A stretch of DNA of 64,000 bases from Corticibacter populi (GTDB lineage: Bacteria > Pseudomonadota > Gammaproteobacteria > Burkholderiales > Burkholderiaceae_C): assembly GCF_004217315.1 (NCBI RefSeq), contig NZ_SGWR01000001.1, positions 930,001 through 994,000 on the forward strand, given 5' to 3'. Of this stretch, positions 48,105-58,900 are shown in pieces; position 1 is the first letter of the stretch; each line of letters starts with the position of its first letter. The notes beneath the pieces are model-generated. The model searched no databases. It saw nothing but the letters and a program-made list of their open reading frames with translations, and had not been told where the DNA came from. A program made the position numbers and the translations under genes.

Positions 48105-48730
48105 TATTTAACTTCCTTCAAACTCCCCAACGGCGTCTCAGCCGGCCAATAGCCTTTGGCATCAAACCATTCCGCATATTGCTGGAAGAAATCCGCCTCT
48201 TTCTTGGACTTGCTGGCTTGCTCAACGTAGGCAATGGCGTGCTCCAGCGAGTTCTTGCCATCCGCATTGGGAGTCATTTCCTCCGCAAACAACTGAAACG
48301 ATGGAAGCGTCACAACGCGCTCCCAGTCAATGCCGCTCTTGCTCGCTCCCATGCCGAAGCCGATCCCGTTGATGCCAGAGATCGTCACGCGCTGAGCCGG
48401 CGGCTTCGTAGCCAAACACTCTGGCGCCACCGCGGCATCCGATTGCAGGATCAGATCCTGCAGCGGCGCCGGAAACTTCGGTCGATAATCATCCGCGGTC
48501 AATGCGGCTGGAGCAGCACTGCAGTCGGCACATGGCGCCGGTCCGTCTGCCGTGACGTGCTGCACGGCTGAAGTGAATGTCGTGGTGCACGCCAGCGACG
48601 CCACGGTGCCATCCTGGCAGCGTATGGAGAAGGCACCATCGACACCAACCAGAACGCTCTCCAACACACGTCCCTGCAGCGCATCAGTCAGGGCCCGCGA
48701 GACATCGATCGTCGATTGCGATGATTGCAT
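48104..48730 (-). CDS. phage protein (208 aa), unknown
   Basis: A 208-residue protein. The first ~60 residues look beta-rich and are followed by a CADCSAAP stretch with paired cysteines; the last ~70 residues are helical (NSLEHAIAYVEQASKSKKEADFF) and end in a possible strand. It lies four bases after the 135-residue protein gene. Function unknown. Confidence 0.55.
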   Translation of the reverse strand: MQSSQSTIDVSRALTDALQGRVLESVLVGVDGAFSIRCQDGTVASLACTTTFTSAVQHVTADGPAPCADCSAAPAALTADDYRPKFPAPLQDLILQSDAAVAPECLATKPPAQRVTISGINGIGFGMGASKSGIDWERVVTLPSFQLFAEEMTPNADGKNSLEHAIAYVEQASKSKKEADFFQQYAEWFDAKGYWPAETPLGSLKEVK

Positions 48731-48734
48731 GCCC

Positions 48735-49142
48735 TCACACCCGGAAAATCTTGTTCACGCCAGAATCCCACACGCAAATGATGTCCCCTCCGTTGGGGGT
48801 GATCGGCAGGCCCGTCGCGGTGTCGATGATGCAGATCAACGGGCTGGTCGCTTCGGTGCCGGTGTCCGCATAAATCACAATCGCTTCGATGGAGGCTCCG
48901 GACACGCTGGTGAACGTGCAATCAGCAGCGTCAGCCGCTCCGTTGGTCGTGGTCTTCGTGGTCAGCGTCACTGGCGTGGTAACGCGCGCCGATGAGGCGA
49001 TGTCGGAGTAGAACTCATGCACCTCAGTCTGTGGGGTGTAGGCTCCGGTATCGACCAGCACCACTTTGATGGTGTCCGTCAGCCAATTGAACTGACCTTC
49101 AAGAAAGCGCTGACGCGCCTTCGCATAGAGTGTGTTTGCCAT
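48735..49142 (-). CDS. phage virion protein (135 aa)
   Basis: A 135-residue protein starting MANTLYAKARQRFLEGQFNW. The remainder is beta-rich (IKVVLVDTGAYTPQ, VTTPVTLTTKTTTNGAADAA, IEAIVIYADTGTEATSPL), like small phage proteins that often sit beside tail genes and carry an N-terminal FLEGxxNWLTDT segment. ATG 49142 has CTGGAG eight bases upstream. The GCAGGAGU hairpin lies 21 bases further upstream. Confidence 0.65.
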   Translation of the reverse strand: MANTLYAKARQRFLEGQFNWLTDTIKVVLVDTGAYTPQTEVHEFYSDIASSARVTTPVTLTTKTTTNGAADAADCTFTSVSGASIEAIVIYADTGTEATSPLICIIDTATGLPITPNGGDIICVWDSGVNKIFRV

Positions 49143-49163
49143 CGCCTGTTCTCCAGTTGGCAA

Positions 49164-49183
49164 CGGCGCACTCCTGCGCGCCG
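49164..49183 (-). promoter_or_regulatory. GCAGGAGU-loop RNA hairpin, copy 3
   Basis: Minus strand CGGCGC-GCAGGAGU-GCGCCG, a perfect 6-bp stem with the same 8-nt loop as the copies at 36405 and 42710. It is in the gap before the 135-residue protein gene. Confidence 0.78.
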
Positions 49184-49210
49184 ATTAGGTTCTCTTGCTC
49201 GGCCACCCGC

Positions 49211-49663
49211 CTACAACGGATAGGCCGCAGCCATTGGCGAATCGGCAATGACGTGCTGGTCGCCCTGCGCGTGGCCCTGCCGGAAGCGGTTTTCGCGGCC
49301 GTCAATGCCATCCTGCACACGCTGCAGCAAGGCATCATCGGTCGCCAACTTGCGACGGTACATCCGTATGTCTTTGATCAATTGCGGAAGTCGCTCGCGC
49401 AGTCTGGGCATCGTGGTGTCCACCAACGAGCCATCCTTGAGCACAAGCAACACCGGCTCATTGCTCGTTTGCCAACGCATATCCTCCGGGTCGGCCAGCA
49501 GGAAATCACCACACTGGTGCCACCAATAGGCCGTCTTGCGGATATCCGCCACCGCAATCCTGCGCATCTTGATCTGCAGGACGATGTACTTGGATACCCG
49601 GTCCTCATCGGGAAGACCGGAGGTCTGTACACGCAACTGGTCAAGGATCTTCTGCTTATTCAT
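49211..49663 (-). CDS. phage protein (150 aa), unknown
   Basis: A 150-residue, mostly helical, charged protein (MNKQKILDQLRVQTSGLPDE; later RERLPQLIKDIRMYRRKLATDDALLQRVQDGIDG). It overlaps the end of the small CsrA-like gene by eight bases. No family is recognised; a scaffold, chaperone or tail-assembly role is possible. Confidence 0.55.
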   Translation of the reverse strand: MNKQKILDQLRVQTSGLPDEDRVSKYIVLQIKMRRIAVADIRKTAYWWHQCGDFLLADPEDMRWQTSNEPVLLVLKDGSLVDTTMPRLRERLPQLIKDIRMYRRKLATDDALLQRVQDGIDGRENRFRQGHAQGDQHVIADSPMAAAYPL

Positions 49664-49853
49664 GCGGCTTCACCTGGGGTGGGCTCAGATGGCTGCTGCG
49701 CAGTTGCTCGGGGTTTCGTACCTGGACGGACTCATCCACGATCACCACCAACCTGGCAACGGATCCGGACTTCTTCTCCAGCAGGACAAGGGCGGCGCCG
49801 ACTTCGAGCGCTTCCCCCGCCTTCAAGTTGATGCAATGCTTGCGTTTGGCCAT
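49656..49853 (-). CDS. small CsrA-like phage protein
   Basis: A 65-residue protein, MAKRKHCINLKAGEALEVGA. Its pattern K-x-G-E-A-L-x-V-G ... S-G-x-x-A-R-L-x-V ... V-x-V-x-x-x-E can be laid on CsrA/RsmA (R-x-G-E-x-L-x-I-G ... K-G-x-x-V-R-[IL]-x-V ... V-x-V-H-R-E-E) with one gap. The RNA-binding Arg of CsrA strand 5 is shifted by one and the N-terminal Arg pair is Leu-Lys, so the match is suggestive only. ATG 49853 is chosen since it lies 36 bases after the CCCTGTATAGGG motif, as in the other leaders. Its possible targets are the GCAGGAGU hairpins. Confidence 0.4.
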   Translation of the reverse strand: MAKRKHCINLKAGEALEVGAALVLLEKKSGSVARLVVIVDESVQVRNPEQLRSSHLSPPQVKPHE

Positions 49854-49889
49854 GGCGAGAGTGTTCCCGCCATAGTGCATCTGGCCTAA

Positions 49890-49901
49890 CCCTATACAGG
49901 G
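49890..49901 (-). promoter_or_regulatory. CCCTGTATAGGG motif, copy 2
   Basis: It directly abuts the stop codon of the giant gene and stands 36 bases before ATG 49853. The following leader begins TTAGGC, as in the copy at 60500, and ends with a hairpin (GGCGGG-aacact-CTCGCC) touching the start codon. Confidence 0.65.
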
Positions 49902-52900
49902 TCAGCCGACCTCTCTCGCCATCTCCTGCATTTGCTGACGCAATGCCTTGGGCGACGTGTCTGCAATTCGCTGCGTACGATCCTTCCCCATTTCCCTCAC
50001 CCGCTTCCAGATGTCGGGCATGCGGATCACGATCGGCTGCTCAGGGTTGTTGCTGTTCCAGGCATCCAGCCGTGCGCGCACACGGCGAAGCGCCGCATCA
50101 TCCTTGCGGAACAAGGCGTCCGCCCACTGCGCACGGATCTCACTGCTGGTCTGGGTATAGAACGACTTGCTGCGTTGCATGAAGCTGTTGGCCTCTTGCA
50201 CTTGGGCAACACTGCGCGGCTGAAAGCCGGCAGCCTTGCTGATCGCTTCGGTCAAAGTCGTGTCGATCACCTTGTAGCCATTGGTGTCCTTGTACATGCC
50301 GCTGACAGCCATGTCAGCTCCCTTTGCTGCATTGCGCACCGCTGTCGGCGACATTTCCAGCGCGGCGCCGCCAAGATCGCCGGTCAGCATTTTGCGAGAG
50401 GCCCCGAAGAAACGAGCCGCCAGGTCGCCAGCTGGCCCCACCACCTCCATCAGGTCGCGCTCGCGACTTTGCTTAGTCAGCAACAACCCAGTGCCCGGCA
50501 GGAGATTGCCCATGCCCAGCCGGCCGGACACGTCGATCGGTGCGCCTGGAATGCCAGAGAAGCCGGTGTCCACAAACTCGGCGAACTCCTTGCCCAAGAC
50601 ATTCTCCAGCGCCTTCTTGCGCCACTGCTTGGTGCTGATGTTGTATCCCATCAGTTGACCAGCACCATCAATCAGATCCTCGGCATCTTCCATAAAGGGC
50701 AGACCACCGGCGCCACCCATCAGCAGCAGCATGGCCATTGCCCAGGCAACGGCGCGCTTTCCCTCTGGACCGCCCTGCGTCCACATGCGATGCATCAGCT
50801 CGAGATAGCTCACGCTGTAGGTTTTGAAGGTCATCAGCGTTCCACCGACTGCGCCGCGCGCCCAGCGCATTTTGTTGGCCTTCGAGTACAGGAACTGCGT
50901 CTCCAGCACCGCCTGGCGCGCGAACTCGGCGGGATCGGCCATCTTTTGATCCTTGGCGATCCGGTATGCAGCAATGAACGTGCTGCGCCGGTTGAACTGC
51001 TCGGCCAGCGCAAACGGTTGCCCCCATGCCACCTTAGTGCGCTCCCAAGCATTCGCCGCAGCGGCCCTAGCGTTCCCCATCCTTGTTCCATCCCCGGAAC
51101 GCAGCGAACCCGTGCCACGCGCCTGCGCCATGAGCTGGTGGATTTCCTGCGGAGAAACCACGCCATCTTCCTCGGCGCGCTTGAGCGCATTGGCCAGATC
51201 TGTCTCGTAGCTACCCTTGCCAGCCATCTCCCTGAGTGCCCTGGCAAGTTGCGCGCCGGCCTTGTGCATGCCGCCATACTGCGAAAGCCACGGCATCGTC
51301 ACAGCAAACGGCTGCGTCATGTTGACAAAGGCTGACGCCACTGAGCCTCCGAGATACTGCGCAAACAGCATGCCCCGCACCGCCTGACCTTCTTCCTGCG
51401 GATCGCGGATGTAGTTACGCAGGCCCATCGCAACATCCTTCAGTTCGCCCTGCTCCTTCGGAATGTCGTTGATGGCCTTGTCCATGCCGCCCGCATTCAG
51501 TCCGCCTGCCGCCTGCCGGGCATTGCTGTAAATGAATGACGAGAGCACACGACCTACGTCCTCGCTGTAGCCTGCGATCCCCTTTCGATGGACTAGGCGC
51601 TTGAGGGCACTGTGGTTGTTCTTTGTCAGCTTCAGGTATTCTTGGAACACCTTGTCGCGTGCGTCACCACCTTCCTCGCTCAAGCCCAGCATGTTGCCGA
51701 ACAGCTCGAGCGACTCTGGCGTGATGCCAGAGAACAACTTGTACGCCTCCTGGCTCATTGTCCCCTGCTCGATCGTAGCGCGCGGGAAGGCTTGGCGCAT
51801 CTGTATCACCGCCAAGTTTGCCTCGCGCTTGCTCTCGTACATGCCGAAATACTGGCGCTCGCCGTCGCCATCGACCACATCGACGGTATATCGGCCGAAG
51901 CGCGACAGCGGAGCATAGCCAGCGTCCATCAGTTCGCGCGCCTTGGTGGCGCGGTCCACGACTGCGTGATAAAGCTCCATCAGCCTGTCGGACTCCCCCT
52001 CCCTGGCCTTGGCCTCGTCATGCAGCGTGGAGGTCAGCAAGTCCATAGCATCCTGCAGTGTCGGCGCATCGAGAACCACATCGCGGAGCGCTTCGAACTC
52101 TTCGCCAAGAACCCGGAGCATGTCGGCGCGCGCCGTCACATCGATAGACCGATCAATCGCCGCCCGCGCCTCGCGGTACAAGCTGACTTGCTGGTCATTG
52201 AGCTTGAACAGCGACTTCAATTCGGCATCCGACCAGACGATGCCGGCCTTGAGAACTTGGCTCTGGAAGCGTGAATCGATCAGGCTCTCGTACCGATCCG
52301 TCGGCAGTCCTTGCCACATTCGCAGTACGCCTGCATCGATGCGTCCTGCCCGCAACATCATCTGGCCTTTCTCCTGCGCAGAAAGGTTCGCATACTTCTT
52401 CTGGAGGTCATCGACCAGTGCCGGCGAACCATCCTCATCTCGTCCCCACATCAAAGTGCCCTCGAACAGCGGCTTTGCAACCGCTTTGTTGTCGGTGGAG
52501 CTCACCGGCTTCTTGGCCAGATCACGGAGCGAATCGACGCGAGGCACGAGACGTGGCGCGAAGTCGGCCGCATCATTGGCCAGCATGCTGACGTCATCCA
52601 GGAACCTCTGTGCCGTCTCAAAAACAGGTTTGAAGGCCGGCGTGCGTTCAGCCAGATTGCGCATCGTGCCAACAGTCTTGTCCCAGATGCTGACCTTTCC
52701 AGGATGGCTCAGAGTCAGGTGGATCTGATCCAGCGCCTTGGTCTTAATTTCGCTCAGGCTTGCACGGCTGTATGCAACATCGCCGCCATACCTCCCCGCC
52801 TCGATCCCTTTGACAATCTGCTCACGCGTAACTACACTGGCAGCGCTGATGGAATCACGGCGCAAGGCAAATGTGGCCGGAGCCGCCACAGCCGAAGCCC

Positions 52901-55900
52901 TGGCCGAAGCGATTGCTTTTCCTAGGGCTTCATTGTTTTTGGCATATATGCGGCCTTTCGCGTTCACCACGTCTCTGGCCATGCGATGCTGCCCCGTCGA
53001 GTCCGGGTGATCATGTATAGGCGTCACAGTGTGAATCCTGCCACCCGGATCGATACTCACACCAACCGCGATTGGCTCGCTACGCGCTGTCTTCGCCTCA
53101 ACAAAAACCCGCAGGCCACCATCCTTGTGAGGGATGATGAAAAGAGGATCGGCCAGCAGCAAAGGCAGGTTCTCGAAGACATGTTCCGGCACATCAGGGT
53201 GCTTTGACAGGATGGCCCTCAGGTACGTCCTTGGCAATACCAGCTTGGACGCCTTGGCACCCATCGAACGCAATACTGCCGGTGTCAGCATGCTAGGCTC
53301 TGGAGCTTGTGCGTTCTTGCCAGCGGCCTCCAGAGACGCTTTCCATCGGCCTACCGCCCGTCTCCCTGCATCCGCGATGCTGCTGTCGGGCCCGCTTTCC
53401 CGGCTGTACGCCAATGCGGACGGCTGGAAGGCCGGGCCGAACTGCGGGAAAAGACTCACATTGCCTTGGCGTACGACCGCGCCGCGCGTTGCTGCAATGA
53501 CCTGCAGCGCCTGAGCGTTGGTCGCCCCTTCCATCCAATCCGCCAGGTTGGAGAAGCCCATGTTGCGGATGAAGCGCTGCAATTCAGCCAGGAACTGCTT
53601 GATCCAGCCGACATTCGGATTGGCGCCGGCAAGATCGGCTAAGGCTTCCTCGACAGAGAGCTGATGCATGCGCTGCAACGCCTGAACTCGACCAAAACCC
53701 CGATCCGTCAGATCCTGGACCATCTCGGCTCCGAACGCCTCGCGCCACTCCTTGGCTACCTGCGCCAGGTTCGCATTGCGCTGCGCCAGCTTGTGCATCA
53801 TGTTCGAATACGCGGCCCCGTACTTTGGCACCTTGCGCGACAACCCAATGTGCAGCAGTTCGTGCCACAGCACAAATTCCGCTTCCGCCAAGCTGTGCAG
53901 ATTCTCTGCGATCAGCGTCACGTCCTTGCCGCCAACCGCAATGCCCCGGATGTTCGCCGGAATTCCTGGCTTGCCGTACTTCTCCCGAGCGTCTGCCACT
54001 GTGGCAACGACTTCGACGGGCACGCTCAGGTGTCGGCCGATCCTCTGGACGGCTTGCTCGATCTGCCGCTGCAATTCAATGCGCCGTTTCCCCTGCGCAG
54101 ACAGCCGATCGCGTGCAATTGCGGCCGCCGCGCGCATCCGATCGGAGACAGCCTGTGACGATTGGCTGAAAGCTGTATCGTCTGATCCATCCACGCCGGC
54201 GGGTTTCTCGATCACAACCAACCGCGCATTCACGGCCGTATTGACGGGGAGCGCCGGATCCATAAAGCTGTTTTCCGGCAGGCTCTCAACGACAGCCCCG
54301 CGCTCATCCAACCATGCGCGGAACTCGTCTGCCGCCTTGCTGCGGCGGAAAAACGAACCTTCGCCGATGATGGCCACCACCCGACCACCCGAACGCAACA
54401 GGTCGTAGGCATGTCTCACATGCTCCACATCCCGCCCCTTCGAGAACGGCGGATTCATGATGATGCGGTCATAACCGCTGTCCGTGCCGCGCTTTTCCAC
54501 ACCCACCAGGTCATCGCGATCAACCCAACGGGCATTGCGAGCATCCGGCTGGCCATCCGCGGCCAGCGGCTGAAAACCAACGCGCTCGCTACCTAAACCA
54601 CCAGAACCGCGCATCACACCCAGCGTACCGTCCGTATCCCGGAACACATCGCCATAGGTAAAACCTTCGCGGGGATGCAGAGCCGTGAAGTCATCGCCCA
54701 CCACGCGATACCCCTTGGCCTCCAACAGATCCCGACGCTCGCCAGACAACTCCACTACATCCGGCTCGATGCCGGCCTTGTCGCGGATGGCATCGGCAAT
54801 ATGCCCCATACCGGCAGACGGCTCCAGCACGGCCATCCCCGGTTCGATCCCTGCCGCCTCCAGCATCGTGTCAACCACGGCCTCGCTAGTCGGGAAGAAA
54901 TCCAGCCCATCGTCGCGCCGGCCAATCATGGAGCGTTCCATCTCCTTGATCTTGTCCGGCGTCGCCATCGCCTCCTGCAAGCTGGCGAACTCCCGCAACG
55001 CAGAGCGGTATTCGCTGGCTGTCATGATGCCCATGCCTTCGAGCCGCTTGCGTTTGTCATGCGAGGCCTCAAGAGCCCACGGCACCGCCACCTTGTTGCC
55101 AGCACGACGGCCCAGCGCCTGCACCAACTCAGCACCGAACTCCGCACTCAAGCTGATACGCTTGTCGCCATCGCCCTGCCAGATGCCCAGCTTCATGGCC
55201 TCGCCTGGTGCCAACACGATGCGGTTCTGCCCGCGCTTGACCGGCAGAACAATGGCGCGCCCCACCAGCCCAGACTTGCGAATCGCCCGCTCAGCCGCTT
55301 CCCGGCTGGCGTATTCCGCCAACTGGTCGCCGCGTCCAAAGCGGCTGATGCCGCTCAGATTCTCCTTGGCCCAATCCGTGTAGGCTTCGGTTACATCATC
55401 AGCCACCTTCTCCAGCCGCGCACCCAGCTTCTTCAGGCCATCCACCTCTAGCATCTGGCGCGCCATGCTGGCCAAGTCCGAACGCATCGCCGCATAGCTC
55501 GGAAAATCGGCAAAATCCACTGTCTGCGCGTCCACAGGCTCGCCCTGATGCTTGAGCTGGTCGGCATAGCTCGGGTACTTCGCCCGGATCTGCGCATCCT
55601 TGGCATTGCGCAACTCCCGCGCCAGCAACTCAACCTGCACCTTCTGCCGCACCGCATCCAGAAACTTCACGCGGCCATCCTCAATGGCCTTGGCCAGATT
55701 GTTCATCGTTCCGGCCAGCGCCTTGTCCGCGCGCGCCGCCGCCTCCGCGCTGGCAGCCATGCGCGCGCGCCTGTCGGTATTGGCCTTTCGTGGCGCATCC
55801 AGCGCCTGCTGCGCGCGCTCATCCAGTGCCTGCGCCATCGTCCTCAGACGCTGCACCGCCGACTGGCTGCGGTCATCCGCAAACGCATCCTGCCGCGCCT

Positions 55901-58900
55901 GCGCCACTGCCTGGGCATCCGCCGCATCGCCAGCCACCAGCTTGCTGAACGCCTGCGCCAACTCCCGCGCCTTGAACTGGAAGCCCGGCACCGCGCCATT
56001 GCCACGGAACTTGCTGTACCAGCCCCCTAGGCGCTTGGCCGACGCATTCAATGTATCGTAGTCCTCGCGGCTCACGCGCTCGCCCAACTGCACAACGAAC
56101 AAGTCATAACCATCGCGGGTATGTTTGGTCTCCACAATGCTGCCGGTCGTAGCCTGCCCAGCAGTGCCAACGCCCAGCGTGCGCGCATTCGCCTTGGCTT
56201 TCTCCCGCGCCGCCTTCGTGCTCTCGGCATCCAGTTCGTCATAGCGGATGCGCTGTTCAGGCTCCAAGCGCATGAAAGCCTCTTGCCGCGTATCGCCACG
56301 CTCAATGTAATGCCGCATCAAGGAACGGAAGTCCGCCAACGTCTGCGGGTTCTTGATGGCTTCCACTTGAGCCGCCATTCGCGCCTTCGATTCCTCCAGC
56401 GCCTGCTTGCGCTCCTGGGCAAACTGCTGCAAGCGCGTTTCATCCACCGCATCCACCAGGCGCTGCACAGCCTTCTGGTAGCTGTCTCGCGCAATGCCAT
56501 AGGAAAAGGATTGGCCCAGCGCGTACTCCCCAATCATCTCGCGGTACGAAGCGTCGATGATGGTTGCCTTCTTCTCATTGGCGTACCGGGCGCGGAAGTA
56601 CGGGCCAATGCTCTCCAGCAACTGCGTCTTGGTCTTGGCGGCAAGCTCCGACTTGATAGCCTCGGCCTGGCTGTTGACTTGAGAGAACGACTTTTTGAAG
56701 TCTTCGACGCTTGCCTCGCCTTTACGCACTCGCTCCATCATGGCGACATGTAGATCGGTCAAAGGCGTCTTGCTTTGAGGCATAGATATTTGCTCTGCAG
56801 GCTCCGGCGAGCGCCTCTTGTTCGTCTCGACTTCTTGCTCCGTCTCCAAGGCGTCGGCCCGCGCAGCATCAAATGCTTTAGTTGCATCATCCTGCAGCAT
56901 CGGTGCCACCTTTTCCCGCACAGCCTGCGGAATGTTGGCCCAGCGCTTTTGCGCATGCTTGAGGGCGAAAATTCCCGCGACCCCGGCCTGCTTCATCAGC
57001 CGTTCACGCTCACTCAGGTTCTTTTCCGTCCAAGCCTGCTCGGTCGCCCTCTCCTGCTCCGCGACACGCGACCGGCGCGCGCGCAGCCTTTCTGGAACAC
57101 TCCGTGGTTCGCGCAGCTCTGCGGCAGATTCAGGAGTGTCTGCCTTGGCCGCTCCAAGCTTCTGCTCCTCCTCCGTTGTTGCGCCGGTTTGCGATGCCTG
57201 GCTCTCTGCGGACGCCAAACGAGCCTTCGCCTCGGCCATCTTTGCCAGTACCCCACGCGGTTTCTTTTTGGCCGGCGCCGTCGGCTCTTCTGGCGTTGTC
57301 ATCTGCTGCGCGCTGGGTGAATCCTTCACCGCCTGCAATGCCTGCGCAACAGGTGCATCAAGAACGATGGCCTTCACCGGCCTGCCATCCTCGGCAGCCG
57401 CCACGGCTTGATGGTGGCCATCAATGATGTGCCCGTCGTTCGACACGATCACGGCGCGGTCGCCTATGGCGGTCTTGGCCTCCTGAACTTTGGACGGCGA
57501 ATATTCGGCCTGCGTCGGCTTGAGCGATGCAGCATCTACCATCGTTGTCTCATGGTCGATACCTTGCGCATTCAGGTGCCTGACCAAGCCGCCATGGGAC
57601 TGCGTTGGCACTTGCGGCATAACGCTACGCGGCACCCCAAGCGTCCCCGACTCAGCGGAGAATTGCTGCATGTCTGTAGGCTGCTCCTTGGCCGCCGGGC
57701 TGATCGCATCAGCCAGCTTCTGCTGAATGGCCCCGTTCAGCCTTTCCCAGGTAGCGCTGTGCAGGTTCCGCTGCACGATGGGTTTTGCGTCAATGCGCTT
57801 GGCCAGTTCCTGGCGCTCGGCGGCAGGCATTCGCGTCCAAGCTGCCCCGGCGATTTCAAGACGTTGGGCGCGCTGCTCAGAGCCTTCTCCTTGCGCTTGA
57901 GCCGACGCGCTGCTCGGCGCTGCTGCTTGCGCGCCAGGGTTCGCAGTAAGGGCGGCGCCATCGGTCAGCCCTTGCTCTGGTTTTGCTTGCGCTGCTCTTG
58001 CTTGCGCTGGTTGCGGGTCGCCTTGGATGGCTTGATCGGCTTGAGGGCCATTCGGTACTCCTTGTGGTTGCTGTGTGCCATGCGACACATTGATGTTTGC
58101 CGGCACGGCGCTGGCGTCTTCACTCACTCTGGCAAAGCCCGAATCCAGGCCTGCCGGCGCGTCCGGCGCATCCAATTCGTCCCGCAACTCAGCTTGAAGT
58201 GCCGCTTCTTCCCGCTCAGTGCGGCGGCGGGACAGTTCTTGTGCCAGTTGCAGGCGCACGGACCTATCCTGGGCGCCTTGGAAGGCCGCAGAAAGCTGTT
58301 CATCGGACATCCCAACCAGAGCGGGATCCCCGACCACCTCACCAGTCGCAGCATCCACTCCCTCGGGTGCCGCTTTACGGCCCTCTTGCTTGCCTTTGGG
58401 CCGCGCATCCTCTGCGGCCTCGACGGCTTGCGCCAGCGCGGCCTGCTGCTGCACTTGGTCTGATGCTCCGGTGTCTACGGCCGTCGCCGCAGCGGCCGAT
58501 AGGGAGCCATCGGCCGGGCTCAGGCCCATCTGCTCAGATTTTTTGCGCGAAACTTGCGTCGTGAATCCATCCCCCTCAACCGTGTAGGAATCAGGAGGAG
58601 GCAAAGCAAGTGGCCGATCATCGGCAATGCGCAAGGCGCCGGTATCCCACTCACGCGGCGCCATGTCTACGCCATCGAGGGTTGGCTGTGCACCAAGCTC
58701 GGAAGTCATGCCCGCCGTCATGTCCTCTCGGCCAACATCAAGCCCCTGCGGGCCCTGCGGCGCCTCAGGCTGAACTGAGTTGCCGTCTTCGAGCTGCAGC
58801 GCATTTGCAGCGGCATCCTGCCAACCCCTGACCCATTGCGCCTTCTGCGCGACGCTTACAAGATCCGATGGCGGCTGCATCGGCTGGCCCGCGGCAAAAG

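Noticed and set aside
52366-52386. Hairpin CCTTTCT-GCGCAGG-AGAAAGG on the minus strand, similar to the GCAGGAGU element
   Set aside because: It lies inside the giant coding sequence, the loop is 7 nt in another register, and it is not near a gene start; probably chance.
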